From AP-16 sp963755055 (GTDB taxonomy: Bacteria; Pseudomonadota; Alphaproteobacteria; Rhizobiales; Xanthobacteraceae): a stretch of DNA of 64,000 bases. Both the position numbers and the translations under genes were made by a program. Shown one piece after another: positions 1 to 10,300 of the stretch. The first letter of the stretch is position 1. Every line of letters starts with the position of its first letter. The notes beneath the pieces were generated by a model. It was given only the letters and a program-made list of their open reading frames with translations, was not told where the DNA came from and did not search any database. The stretch covers positions 1 to 64,000 of the forward strand of contig CAVWIS010000018.1 of the NCBI GenBank assembly GCA_963755055.1, given 5' to 3'.

Positions 1-22
1 AATTCAGACCTCCTGACATAGC
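1..22 (+). repeat. Left terminal inverted repeat of the IS
   Basis: Perfect inverted match over 22 bp to 2582-2603. It begins AATTCAGACC. The match breaks at base 23. Confidence 0.9.
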
Positions 23-187
23 CGATTTTCACGACTGAAATCACTCGCCTTTCGGCAGGCCGCGGCCTCCTGAGGTGCGGACCAATACATGTCCGGTTTT
101 TCTGGTCTTCGAGACGCATCTCCCTGAAATAGCGAAGGTTTTGCGGCGGAGCTTGCGGACCCAAACTTGTCCGCTCTAGCTCGGGGC

Positions 188-2551
188 ATGAGCGCCCAAC
201 AAGCCTTGGCGCTGCCCTTGCCGGCGGCGTCGAATTCCGTGGTGATCAATGCGCGCTGCAGCTTGCGGGTCGAAGCGGATCAGCGCGTGATCGTCGTCGG
301 CGGACTGCCGGTGCATCACTATCGCGCCGAGGATGCTGTCGCGGAGGCCTATGCAATGGTGTTCCTGGTGGAGTCGGGCTTCGCCCAGCAAATGGACGTG
401 GCGCGGGCGTTTGGCCGATCGGTGCGCACCGTGCGGCGCCACCAAGCGCGCTATGTGCAGGGCGGGATGGCGGCGCTCGGTCGCGAGGAGGGCTGGCGTC
501 GCGGTCGGCGACGGATCTCCGGGCAACGGCTGCGCAGCATCGAGCTGCTGAAAAGCCAGGGGATGAGCAACCGGGCGGTCGCGCACCGGCTGGGGGTGAG
601 CGAGAAGGTGATTCGCAAGCGGGTTGGAGCTTCGACGCCGGCCGAGAGCGCGCAGCTTGCGTTCACCGGGATGACGACCGCAGCGGCGGGGGCGCCGCCG
701 GCGGCTGGCGTGCCGTCTGCAAAGTCGGCCGACGATGATGCGGATGGCTCCGCGCCATCAGCGCAGGACCGCGCTGGCGATCCGATCAGCGCAGCTGCGG
801 ACGACGCCGAACCGGTGCCAATGAGCCTCGACCGCGACGCGAGCGATCGCAGCTTCGATCGGCAACTCGCCCATCTGGGGCTGCTCGATGATGCCGCACC
901 GCTCTTTCGCGAAGGGGCCTCGGTTCCCGGTGTCGGCGTCCTGCTCGCTCTCCCGTGTCTGGTCGAGAGCGGGTTGTTTCGGATCAGCCGCAAGCTCTAC
1001 GGTGAGATCGGTCCGGCCTTCTATGGCCTGCGCACGACGTTACTGACACTCCTGCTCATGGCGCTGCTACGCATCAAGCGGCCCGAGCATCTCAAGGAAC
1101 GCGACCCGGCCGCGTTCGGCAGGCTCCTCGGGCTCGACCGAGCGCCGGAGGTGAAGACGCTGCGGCGCCGGCTCACCCGCCTGGCGGCGCACCATTGCGC
1201 CGAGCAGCTGGGCGCGGAGCTTGCGCGCCTGCGTGTCGATCAGCGCGGCCATCTCATGGGGTTCTTGTACGTCGATGGCCATGTGCGCGCCTATCACGGC
1301 CAACGCGCCATCTCGTCAAAGGCCTATGTGGCGCGCCGTCATCTGGCCATGCCCGCCAGCACCGACTACTGGATCAACGACCGCTCTGGCGACCCGTTGC
1401 TGGTGGTGACCGGGGAGGTCGACGCGGCGTTGACGAAGGCCTTGCCCTGGCTGCTGCGCGAGGTGCGCGACCTGGTCGGCGAGCGACGGGTCACCATCGT
1501 CTTCGACCGCGGCGGCTGGAGCCCGAAGCTGTTCGCCACCATGATCGAGGACGGCTTCGACCTGCTGACCTATCGCAAGGGCCGCTGCCGTCGCATCCAT
1601 GAGCGGCGGTTCATCGCCCGTCACGCCGAGCTCGACGGTTGCCGGGTGGACTATCTTCTGCACGACCAGCCCGTGCGCTTTCTCAAAGGCAAGCTGCGCC
1701 TACGGCAAGTCACGCGTTTGTGTGACGACGGCCATCAGACGCAGATAATCACGAGTCGAGGCGACCTGCGCGACATCGAGGTCGCCTACCGCATGTTCGA
1801 GCGCTGGCGACAGGAGAACTTCTTCAAGTACATGCGAGAAGAGTTCCTGCTCGATGCACTCGTTGATTACCGGATCGAGCCGGAGGACCCGACCCGCACC
1901 ATCCCCAATCCCGAGCGCCGCGCTTTGGATAAGGAGGTCCGTGCGGCGCGCGCCGATCTCGCCAAGCTCGAACGCGAATACGGCGCCGCCGCCGCGGACA
2001 ACGCCGAGCAGCGCCGGCCGACCATGCGGGGCTTCAAGATCGCTCATGGCACGCTCGGCAAGCGGCTGCGCACGGCCCGCGCTCGCGTCGCACGGCTCTT
2101 CGAGCAGCGCCGCGATGTTGCTAAGCGCGTCGAGGTCCGAGACCTCAGCGAGCGGGCCGTGGTCAAGCTCGCCACGGAGCGCAAGCACCTGACCGATATC
2201 ATCAAGATGGTCGCCTATCAGGCCGAGAGCGATCTGGTTGCGCTACTACGACCTCACTACGCCCGTGTCGATCAAGAGGGCCGAACCCTGCTCCATGAGC
2301 TGTTCGCCGCCGCAGGCGACATCCGCGTCTCCGACAGCGAGCTGCATATCACCTTGGCTCCGCTCAGCTCGCCGCATCGAACACTCGCCGCCCAGGCCCT
2401 CTGTGAGACGCTCGACCAAACAGCGACAATCTTCCCTGGCTCTTGCCTGCGGGTTCGCTTCTCGGTGCGTCCGCCACCGCGTATCGGGCTTGCCTTCCCC
2501 GGCTCACCGGTCGAGCGTAGCACCGCCACGGCTGTCCCGCCGGCTCCCTAA
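188..2551 (+). CDS. Large DDE-type transposase (787 aa)
   Basis: The protein should catalyse movement of the surrounding IS. Roughly residues 50-145 hold two helix-turn-helix-like segments (SVRTVRRH and MSNRAVAHRLGVSEKVI). After an Ala/Asp-rich linker comes a catalytic core with candidate acidic residues in YVDGHVRAYHG, IVFDRGGW and FFKYMREEF, the spacing expected of a DDE triad. The last ~200 residues are a basic, probably coiled-coil region followed by a conserved-looking tail (FPGSCLRVRFSV). The ATG at 188 is preferred over an in-frame TTG at 167 because the TTG overlaps a copy of the subterminal motif. At 787 aa it is much longer than IS3/IS5 transposases. The frame is intact, so the element may be active. 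Family not assigned. Confidence 0.85.
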   Translation: MSAQQALALPLPAASNSVVINARCSLRVEADQRVIVVGGLPVHHYRAEDAVAEAYAMVFLVESGFAQQMDVARAFGRSVRTVRRHQARYVQGGMAALGREEGWRRGRRRISGQRLRSIELLKSQGMSNRAVAHRLGVSEKVIRKRVGASTPAESAQLAFTGMTTAAAGAPPAAGVPSAKSADDDADGSAPSAQDRAGDPISAAADDAEPVPMSLDRDASDRSFDRQLAHLGLLDDAAPLFREGASVPGVGVLLALPCLVESGLFRISRKLYGEIGPAFYGLRTTLLTLLLMALLRIKRPEHLKERDPAAFGRLLGLDRAPEVKTLRRRLTRLAAHHCAEQLGAELARLRVDQRGHLMGFLYVDGHVRAYHGQRAISSKAYVARRHLAMPASTDYWINDRSGDPLLVVTGEVDAALTKALPWLLREVRDLVGERRVTIVFDRGGWSPKLFATMIEDGFDLLTYRKGRCRRIHERRFIARHAELDGCRVDYLLHDQPVRFLKGKLRLRQVTRLCDDGHQTQIITSRGDLRDIEVAYRMFERWRQENFFKYMREEFLLDALVDYRIEPEDPTRTIPNPERRALDKEVRAARADLAKLEREYGAAAADNAEQRRPTMRGFKIAHGTLGKRLRTARARVARLFEQRRDVAKRVEVRDLSERAVVKLATERKHLTDIIKMVAYQAESDLVALLRPHYARVDQEGRTLLHELFAAAGDIRVSDSELHITLAPLSSPHRTLAAQALCETLDQTATIFPGSCLRVRFSVRPPPRIGLAFPGSPVERSTATAVPPAP

Positions 2552-2581
2552 TCGACGCCAAAACCGGACATTTTGCGCTGC

Positions 2582-2603
2582 GCTATGTCAGGAGGTCTGA
2601 ATT
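2582..2603 (-). repeat. Right terminal inverted repeat of the IS
   Basis: Perfect 22-bp complement of bases 1-22. It ends GGTCTGAATT, immediately before in-frame RHS codons starting at 2605. Confidence 0.9.
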
Positions 2604-2604
2604 T

Positions 2605-3927
2605 AGCCTGGAGCGCGAAACGCTGCACATCTTGGACGGCAAGCAGCGCATCGTTCTGGTTGAGACGCGCACGCGAGGGCATGACGGAGCGCCGGCACAA
2701 CGCGTCCGTTACCAGTTGTGCAATCACCTCGGCTCCGCCACCCTCGAGCTGGAAAGCCGAGCCGAGATCATTTCATATGAGGAGTACTACCCAAACGGCG
2801 GCACCTCATACCAGGCGGTGAGCAGCGCCCTGGAGGTGACAGCGAAGCGTTATCGCTACTCTGCCAAGGAGCGCGATCAAGAGAACGGCTTCTACTATTT
2901 CGGCGCCCGGTACTACGCGCCCTGGCTCCGGAGATGGACGAGCGCGGATCCGGCGGGGATGGTCGATGGGCCAAACCTCTACGTCTATGTGCGCAACAAC
3001 CCGATCGCGCTCAGCGACATGACGGGCCGGCAGGCCAAGAATCCGGACGAGCCACACAAAGAAGCGGGTTCGAACGCGCGGGAAGACCCAGCCAAACCTG
3101 AGAAAAAGGAAACTCCGTCCTCGTCATCCGGGGCAAGCTCTTCGTCGTCGAAGGAGGGCACGAAGGGAAAGGGATTATTCGAAACCGTGGTAAGCGGCCT
3201 GCACGCAGCCAGTGAGTGGGTCAGGAACTGGCTACCGGGTCTTATTGCCGCGCCCATTGCCGGGACGATCGACATTCTCGCGGGCTTTGCAAGGTCCCTC
3301 GGCGGCATCTTCTCGTGGAGCGGCCGCACAGTCGTTCAGGGCCTCAAAGACATGGGCCTTGGGGCACTCAGCATCATCGGGCTGAAGGAGATGATCGGTG
3401 AGAAATGGACCCGTCCAGATCCGAACAATCCGACGCTCGGAACGGACAGCCTCAAGCTGCCTCCGACCATCCGGAAGGACATCCAATACGCAAGTAGCAA
3501 GATTCCGGAGGACGCCGGCAAAAACGGTATGCACGCTTGGCACGCAGCCACCAATGCGAACGTTGCGAATTGGCTCGGGCCCATTGCCGCGCTCGGCCTG
3601 TGGCTCGCAGGTGTAGTCCATGAAAGCCCGATTGATTGGGGCTCGTTCCAGGCGGAACAGCACTTCCAGGGAACGGTGAACCATATCCTGGATTCCTTGA
3701 CGGATATCGTCGCGAACACCTTTGGCATCCTGGTGGGCCTGCTGCTGCCCAAGAAGATCGCGGTGGAAGGCGCGGCGGTGCTGGGGAACTACATACCGGG
3801 ACCGGGAGAGCCCGATCCAGCCTTCGGCGGGGGCGGGCCGTATGAGAATAATCCGCACGCGAGTCCTTCGCAGGCCTGGGGACAGTATCCTCAATTTCCT
3901 CCCAAACTTCCGAAGGACGACAAGTAA
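2605..3927 (+). CDS. RHS/TcC-type Tc toxin protein, 3' part only (split by IS)
   Basis: This is the C-terminal part of a TcB/TcC (SpvB-RHS) protein, the cocoon subunit of Tc toxins that encloses and delivers a toxic C-terminus. The frame is open from the IS border (ERETLHILDGKQRIVLVETRT-like RHS core), through YRYSAKERDQENGFYYFGARYY, to the cleavage-site region DPAGMVDGPNLYVYVRNNPI. The variable tip follows: a Ser/Lys-rich linker, hydrophobic helices, and a block with HAWHA, an HE pair, and a DSLTDIVAN segment about 50 residues further on. It ends in a Gly/Pro-rich tail. There is no ATG near the 5' edge (first start-like codon is TTG at 2632), because the true start lies beyond the IS and the window. 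Unless expressed from the IS, the intact fusion is lost. The toxic activity of the tip is not known to me. Confidence 0.85.
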   Translation, partial: SLERETLHILDGKQRIVLVETRTRGHDGAPAQRVRYQLCNHLGSATLELESRAEIISYEEYYPNGGTSYQAVSSALEVTAKRYRYSAKERDQENGFYYFGARYYAPWLRRWTSADPAGMVDGPNLYVYVRNNPIALSDMTGRQAKNPDEPHKEAGSNAREDPAKPEKKETPSSSSGASSSSSKEGTKGKGLFETVVSGLHAASEWVRNWLPGLIAAPIAGTIDILAGFARSLGGIFSWSGRTVVQGLKDMGLGALSIIGLKEMIGEKWTRPDPNNPTLGTDSLKLPPTIRKDIQYASSKIPEDAGKNGMHAWHAATNANVANWLGPIAALGLWLAGVVHESPIDWGSFQAEQHFQGTVNHILDSLTDIVANTFGILVGLLLPKKIAVEGAAVLGNYIPGPGEPDPAFGGGGPYENNPHASPSQAWGQYPQFPPKLPKDDK

Positions 3928-3943
3928 ATCTGGAACGACGAAG

Positions 3944-4348
3944 ATGATTGGATGGTTCGAGCGCGCTTTCGGAAGTTGGCTACGCGGAGCAGGTCGTTTG
4001 ATGCTGCCGAAACCGGGCGTCGCGCTCCAGAGCGTCCCTTTCGCGGAGAAGCCGCACATCGTGAAGCGCGGAGACAATTATTATCTTCGTTATCGCATCG
4101 CGGTGGACTCCGGTCGCATGATGCTGCGGATGGCGCTGGTCGCGAAAAAGACGCCCGGTAAGGGCTATTACTATCTGACTGCCCCCATCAGTCATTCTGA
4201 GCTCGGCAATGTGGTCGAGAGATCGCTTGCCTATGACGGGTTCACTGAGCTTGCACGGCGCAACGCAGTGTACTGGCTGAACCCGAACGAGTCGGAAATC
4301 CATTTGGAAATCACGGAAGAGTCCGATGATACCCAACAAGGGAGGTGA
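3944..4348 (+). CDS. Hypothetical protein, candidate immunity/accessory partner of the RHS tip (134 aa)
   Basis: I do not recognise the family. The protein is soluble, with a basic N-terminal stretch, then alternating hydrophobic/charged segments (GDNYYLRYRIAV, GYYYLTAPISHSEL) and an acidic C-terminus (HLEITEESDD). It starts 16 bp after the RHS stop. Its stop overlaps the strong Shine-Dalgarno GGAGGTGA of the TcA gene, so all three are probably one translationally coupled operon. Position directly behind a polymorphic RHS tip is the usual place for a cognate immunity gene, but Tc loci do not normally need one. An accessory or regulatory role is equally possible. The ATG at 3944 is the first start after the RHS stop in a frame that runs open from further upstream. 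Confidence 0.7.
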   Translation: MIGWFERAFGSWLRGAGRLMLPKPGVALQSVPFAEKPHIVKRGDNYYLRYRIAVDSGRMMLRMALVAKKTPGKGYYYLTAPISHSELGNVVERSLAYDGFTELARRNAVYWLNPNESEIHLEITEESDDTQQGR

Positions 4349-4351
4349 CCC

Positions 4352-7300
4352 ATGTCCGACCTCATCGTCATCCGACTCCATCCCGACAAGCCCACACCGG
4401 GAGGCGACTTCACGAATTTCCTAAACGGGCTCACGATCACCGCCTACGATCTCTCGAGCGGCAATCCGAAGCTCGGGACATCGGTGGGAAGCGCGAGCTA
4501 TGTCGGGCCACCGGACGTCACCCAGCCGTGGCTTCCCGATCCCACGACCGGGATCGTTCAGCATTTCACCGTTCCGCCTGCACCGCTCCTGCCGGTTCCC
4601 GAGGCGGTCGCGACGGCTGTGATCGAGGTCGCGCTGCCGGCCGGCTATCACGACTACGTCTCGCCCGATCTGCGCATCGAGATCAGCCGCGGCGGCATGA
4701 CGATCGTCGACAAGCTGCTCTATTACGACGTCGTGACGACGTCGGTCGGCGTGCTCCCCCTTCCCGATTTTTTCCCGACATTCGCCCCGAGCCTCTATCT
4801 CGAGCTGCCGCGGCCGATCGGTGCCGGTCTCGCCGCGCTCGACCTCGGCGATGAGGGCGCGCCGCCCGGCTTCGTGCCGCTGAAGCTCGCCGTCACCACT
4901 GTGCTGGCGGCCGATCAAGGACCGGTCCCCGCGCTCGACGCGATCAGCGCGGCGCAAGCCCGCCACATCGCCTATGAGATCGTGTGGGGATCACAACCTC
5001 CGCTGCCGGCGCCGCCGGCCAGCAGCGCCGCCGCCTCCGGCTACGACAATCTGGGCGCGCTCTACTCCTCCGAGGTCAACGACGGCAGCCTGTCGAGCCC
5101 GCTGGAGCAGCAACGCCAGCAATTCGAAGGCAACCTGAGCAGCTACTATGCGATCCGCAACGCGACGGTCGACCGGCTCGCACGTTTCATCTTCGCGCTG
5201 AGCGCGGCGCTCGCCTGCGAGGCCATGAGCGATCAGGCCGACACCGCGTTGCTGCAGTTTCCGCCCTATCCGGGCAAACAGGGCGCGCAGACCACGATCG
5301 ACAGCGCGCAGGTCCTGCTGGCCGGGATTCTCGGCGCGCCGATCGGGTTTCATGTGCCGGCCGAGTATTTCTATGCGCTCGGCCTCAATCTGCCGACGCA
5401 GGTCGACGCCAAGCGGCGCTTCCAGATGGCCTGCCGCGACATCCAGGAACGGCTGCTGCCAGTCCTGGTCGCGGCGGTCGACGACGGCACCATCGGCAAT
5501 GCGCTCGCGGTCAATCCCGCCCAGGCGGTGCGCCGGCTCACCGCTTTGACGCCGCAATCCAATACGAGCGCCCCGCTCTGCGATCTCGACGCTGATGTCC
5601 AGCCGCTGGTGACCGACTGGCTCGCGTATCCGCCCGCGGCGACCTGGCCGGACTATCGACCCGGCGACGATGCCGCCAAATTCTGGGCCGGCGAATTGGG
5701 CGCGCAGCCGTTGCCCTATCTCTATCTCGTGCTCCGCGCCTTGACCGGCAACTACAAGCCGCTCGTCGACGCCGTCATCGGGATTCCGATCGGGAGCGTC
5801 GCCGCGCTCGCGGGCATGACCGAGGCGCAATGGAAAGCGCTGTTCGGAAAGCCGCCCAACCACAACCTGCTGCCGCCGTTCACGGCGCCCGGCACCGACG
5901 AGGCGCGCGAGGCGGCCTTCATCCGCCACGTGCAGAAATTCTTCGACATGACGTCGGGCCTGCCGGCGCTGGCGGCGGCTACGGGCGCGGCGGTGCCGGC
6001 GCTCGATCCGCCGACCGTCGACGCGATCGGCGAGTTCGTCGCCGCCTATGGCGGAGCGTTCACCTTCGGCAGCGGTCCGCTCGATGACGTGAAGCTCGAC
6101 GCGGCGGCGCTGGCCGTGTTCCCCGGCGACCCCGCCGCGCAGTCCTGGCTCAAGCAGCGCGCGCGCGTCATCAACGATCTCTGCATGCTCGCCGGCGTCG
6201 TCTCCAAGGCCGTGCCGCCGGAGCCGAGCCTCGCCTTCTCCGTCGCCGAGGCGCTCTATGCCCGCGGCTTCACCGGCGCGGACGACATCAAGCAACTGGG
6301 CGCCGGCGATTTCGCCGATGCGCTGCGCGGCACGGTCGCGTATCCGCAGGCTGTCGCCATCTGGACGGCGGCGGGTGGCATGGCTCCCGCGCCCGCGCCG
6401 ACGCCGGGACCGTTCCGGCCGGTCAATCCGGGCTCGTTGATCAATTGTATCCCGCCCTGCTACCTGTCGCCGCTCGGGCCGGTCGAATATCTCCACGAAC
6501 TGCTCGCGCTGTCGGAGGCCTCGACCTGTCAGGACCCGTTTGCGCTGCCGCCGCCCGGCCACGACACGCTGGGCGGCGTGATCGCCAAGCGCCGCGGTCC
6601 GCTCGGCAACCTCGCGGTCACGGCGGCCAATGCCGAGACGCAACTCCCGCTGATCGATATCGTCAACGAAAACCTGGAGCACCTGGCCGCGATCCTGCCG
6701 GCGCCGCCGGTCGGCATCGTCTACGACACCGCGACCGACACGCTCGGCGGGCATGTGCTCTGCGCTGACGGCGCAAAGCCGAAGGACTGCCATGAGCCCA
6801 ACGCGCTGTTCGAGGCGCTGCCGGAGCATTCCTCCCCGGCGGTTCCGGTCGGCGCGAGCCCGGCCTACGACAAGCTCAAGCCCGATTTCTCCGCGCCGAG
6901 CCTGCCCTACTCCCAGCCGCTCGACCTCGAGCGCAGCTATCTCGAGCACTTCGCCACCTGCCGCTTCGAGACCATGCGCGTGTTCCGCAAGGAGATCACC
7001 GAGTTCACGCTCGATCCGAGCCTCGCCGCGCCGACGTTCCAGAGCCATCTGTGGCGCTACCCCGTGCGCATCGACACCGCGATCGAGTATCTGCAGATCA
7101 ACCCGGAGGAATACGACCTCCTGTTCACCAAGGATATCGCCGACGTGCCGACGCCGGGGCACCTCGTGCTCTACGAACTCTACGGTTTCGACACGCCCAA
7201 GCCGGGCGGCATCGACTGGTTCAACATCGTCGTGCTGCTGCCGGAATTCCTCAAGCGCACCGGGCTCAGCTATTGCGAGCTGGTGGAGCTGCAGAAATCC

Positions 7301-10300
7301 GGCTGCTTCCAGTTCGCGGTCCTGCAGCGGGGCGATCGCGAGCAGCAGCCCGCCTTGCCGGACTGCGAGCCCTGCTGCCTGGAGCATTACCGGATCGTCT
7401 TCATCAAGCCGGCCAACCAGATCGAGGCGCTGCGCCAGCTGGTCGTCTATCTGCGTTTGTGGCGCAAGCTGAAAGAGGTTTGCGGGGCCAGATACAATTT
7501 TCCGACGCTGTGCGACATCTGCGAGGTGCTGCAGCTCTTCATCGGCAATTCGATCAATCCGGAGTTCATCCGCCAGCTCGCCGGATTCCAGATTCTCAAG
7601 GACCAGTTCGGCCTCAAGCTGACTGACGGCAGCCACGTGGCCGGCAGCCACGGCGCGAGCCGCACCCACATTCTGGCGCTGTGGGTCGGTCCCGGTGCGA
7701 CGAAGTGGACATGGGCGGTCGGCCACCTCGTCGATCGCATCGCGCATTTTGCCAAGGCGCGGCACGAATCGCGCGGCCGTCAGCCTGATTTCATCAAGCT
7801 CCTGGTCGGCAATCTCGATCCGCTGTCGATCCTGGCAGGGTTCGACCCGAAGACCGCCACCGACACCTGGTACGCGCGGCCCACCAACACGTTGCGGTTT
7901 GCCGAGGTGCTGGGCAAGATCTACGCGTCGCAATTCGGCATCGGCGAGATCCTCTATCTGTTCACCGCTGAGGATCATCTGGACGGCGACGATCCGTTTG
8001 CATTGCAGGACGCCAACGAGGCGCTCGACCTTCCGCTCGGCCTGCCCGACGGCGAGCATGAGCACGCGCTGTGGGCGCTGCGGCGCAAGCTTCTGGCGGT
8101 CGAGGTGAGCGAGGAGGAGCTGGAGGACTGGAGCTGGCACCGGATCGAGACGGCGCTGCGCGAGGAATTCGGCTATGACGTGCCGCCCGGCGGCACCGAC
8201 TATCTCACCTCGTTGGGGCAGCATTTCTTTCCCGAGGTGCTCGAGCATTCCGGAACGCCGGTTGCGGCCAAGGACCGGCAGTACCGGGTCGATCTTCCCG
8301 CGGGAACGCCGGGGATGTGGAACACGCCGCCGGACGGGCCATTCCACTTCGATGGCGGCGCCCCCAAGCAGCTGTGGACACAGATCCCGCTGCGCGACGA
8401 GGCGGTGATCAACAAGCTCGAGCACCTGCGCAAGCTGACGCCGCCGGAGCAAATGGCGGTGCAGAATCTCTACTACATGCCACGGGTGGATCTGGCGCCG
8501 TTCGCCTGCCTGTTCCCGAGCCTCGCCGCCGCCGAGCGTCACCTGATCGAGGAGCGCAGCGAGCAGGAGCGCTGGGCTTGGTTCCGCCGTCACTTCGTTT
8601 TGGCCTACAAACGCTGCCACACCATCGCGTCGCATCTGGTGGCGCATGTCGCGGCAGCGACCGAGAGCGACGGGGAGGGCGGGCACAAGGCAGCCTGGCT
8701 GATCCTGCAACGGCTGTTCGCCGACGAGAACCGCGCGAAGACCAGCTGGGAGGCGGATTCCGGCGCCGTGCCGGACGTCACGTGGAAACCGCTGCCGAGC
8801 GGCGGCAGCTTCGCCGCGCTGCTCGGTCTCACCGGCACGGGGCTGCTCGGCGAATTCCGCCGCGCCAATGACGTCGCCTGCTGGCAGGAGATGCAGGGGC
8901 CGATGAGCGTGTTCGGCCACGAGCGCAGCGAGCGCAATGCGCCGGTGCCGACCATCCTGCCGGCGATGGATCTGACCTTGGCGCCCGACCAGAGCCAATA
9001 TGTGGAGCTGCGCAACGGCTTCGCCATCCGCGACCGCCACGGCCGCGATCTCGGCGGCGCGGAAAGCTTCCAGGTCACCTGGTCGGGCCTGTTGCTGGTC
9101 GACGACGAGGGCAAGTACGAGTTCACCGCGGGCGCGCCGACCGCGGACGGCGAGGCGCCCGACCGCGAGCGTGCCGAGCGTTGCCGCTGGCGCGTCACTC
9201 TCACGCGCGGACAACGCAGCTGGGTGCTGCTGCGCCACCATTGGCAGGGCGGCGGACACGGCCCGCTCGAGTCGTCGCTGGCGCTGCGGCGCGGCGCCTA
9301 TGGCATCACGGTGGAGTTCGTGCAGCCGCCGCCGAATTTTTCCGGCGTCGACGACATCTATCCCCAGCACACCGGATTCCAGGTCAAGTATTGCGGACCC
9401 GATACCGGCGGCCGGCAGGAGGCGCTGCCGCTGCATCGGCTGTTCCGCGACCTCAAGGATGACCCGCCCGGGATCGAGTTTCCCGAAGGCAGCACGGCGG
9501 GCCTCGTGCTCGCGCTGCAATACACCAGCACGATGCGCGACATCCGGCGGACCTATCAGCGCGCATTCAAGGCCTTGCTGTTCGCGCACCGGTTCGCGCT
9601 CTCCGGGCATCTCGTCCAGCACTACCGGCGCGCTGAGCTCGGCTACATGCTCGATCACGCCGACCTGTTCGCCGGCGTCAGCTATTTCCGCAATCCGGCG
9701 TTCACGCGCCACGCCGCGAATTTCGATTTCAACTTCCTGCCGCTGAAGGATCAATACCGCCCGCCAATGCCGGCGCAGGACCAGCGCGTCGATCCGACGC
9801 CGAAGCGCCGGCAGGCGCTGTTCGACTGGTGGGAACGGATCTACGACTACACGCATATGCGCCGCGACCGGACCAGGACTCCGGAACGCCCGGTCTGGCT
9901 CATCTTCGAGGAGGCAGAAGAAAAGCAGCCGGACAACCCGGCGCAGCTGCTGCGCCATCTCGACATCGACTTCCGCCATGCCCCCCTAGTGCTGAGCTAT
10001 TTCGACGGGCAGGCGCTGCCGGTCTATGCTGTCACGAGCGACGACCTCAAGGACGACCGCTGGGCGGTGCGCGCCTGGCACGGCGACCGCTGGACCTCGC
10101 GGCTGGTGCGGCGTTTCAGGCCGCTCGATATCCGCAAGGCGCGGCCCGACCTGTGGGCGTCGGACCATCCCGGCAGCCTGGTCGCGGCGGAGACGGACAC
10201 CGGCAATGCCAATCTCGCGCGCTTTCTGTGCGACGGCTGTTTCGAGAACGGCGAGCCGCGGCGATACACGGATGTGAAGGTCCTTGCCGACCGCCTGCGC

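Larger units (their letters stand above)
1..2603 (+). mobile_element. Insertion sequence with a single large DDE transposase
   Basis: The two ends are perfect 22-bp inverted repeats (1-22 and 2582-2603). Inside them a second pair of inverted 12-mers, ATGTCCGGTTTT at 89-100 and its complement at 2560-2571, looks like subterminal transposase-binding sites; a related ACTTGTCCGC lies at 165-174. One open transposase gene fills the interior. The right end abuts the reading frame of an RHS/TcC toxin gene, so the element has split that gene. A target duplication cannot be read because the window begins at the first base of the element. I cannot assign the family with confidence. Confidence 0.88.

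Noticed and set aside
2632..2634. TTG as a genuine start of the RHS gene
   Set aside because: Recognisable RHS core residues (ERETLHIL) lie upstream in frame up to the IS border, so the gene is a 3' fragment rather than a complete gene starting here.
4991..9979. A 1662-codon open frame antisense to TcA
   Set aside because: It is a mirror of high-GC codon bias of the sense gene; the translation is Arg/Gly/Asp-rich without domains and starts inside TcA.
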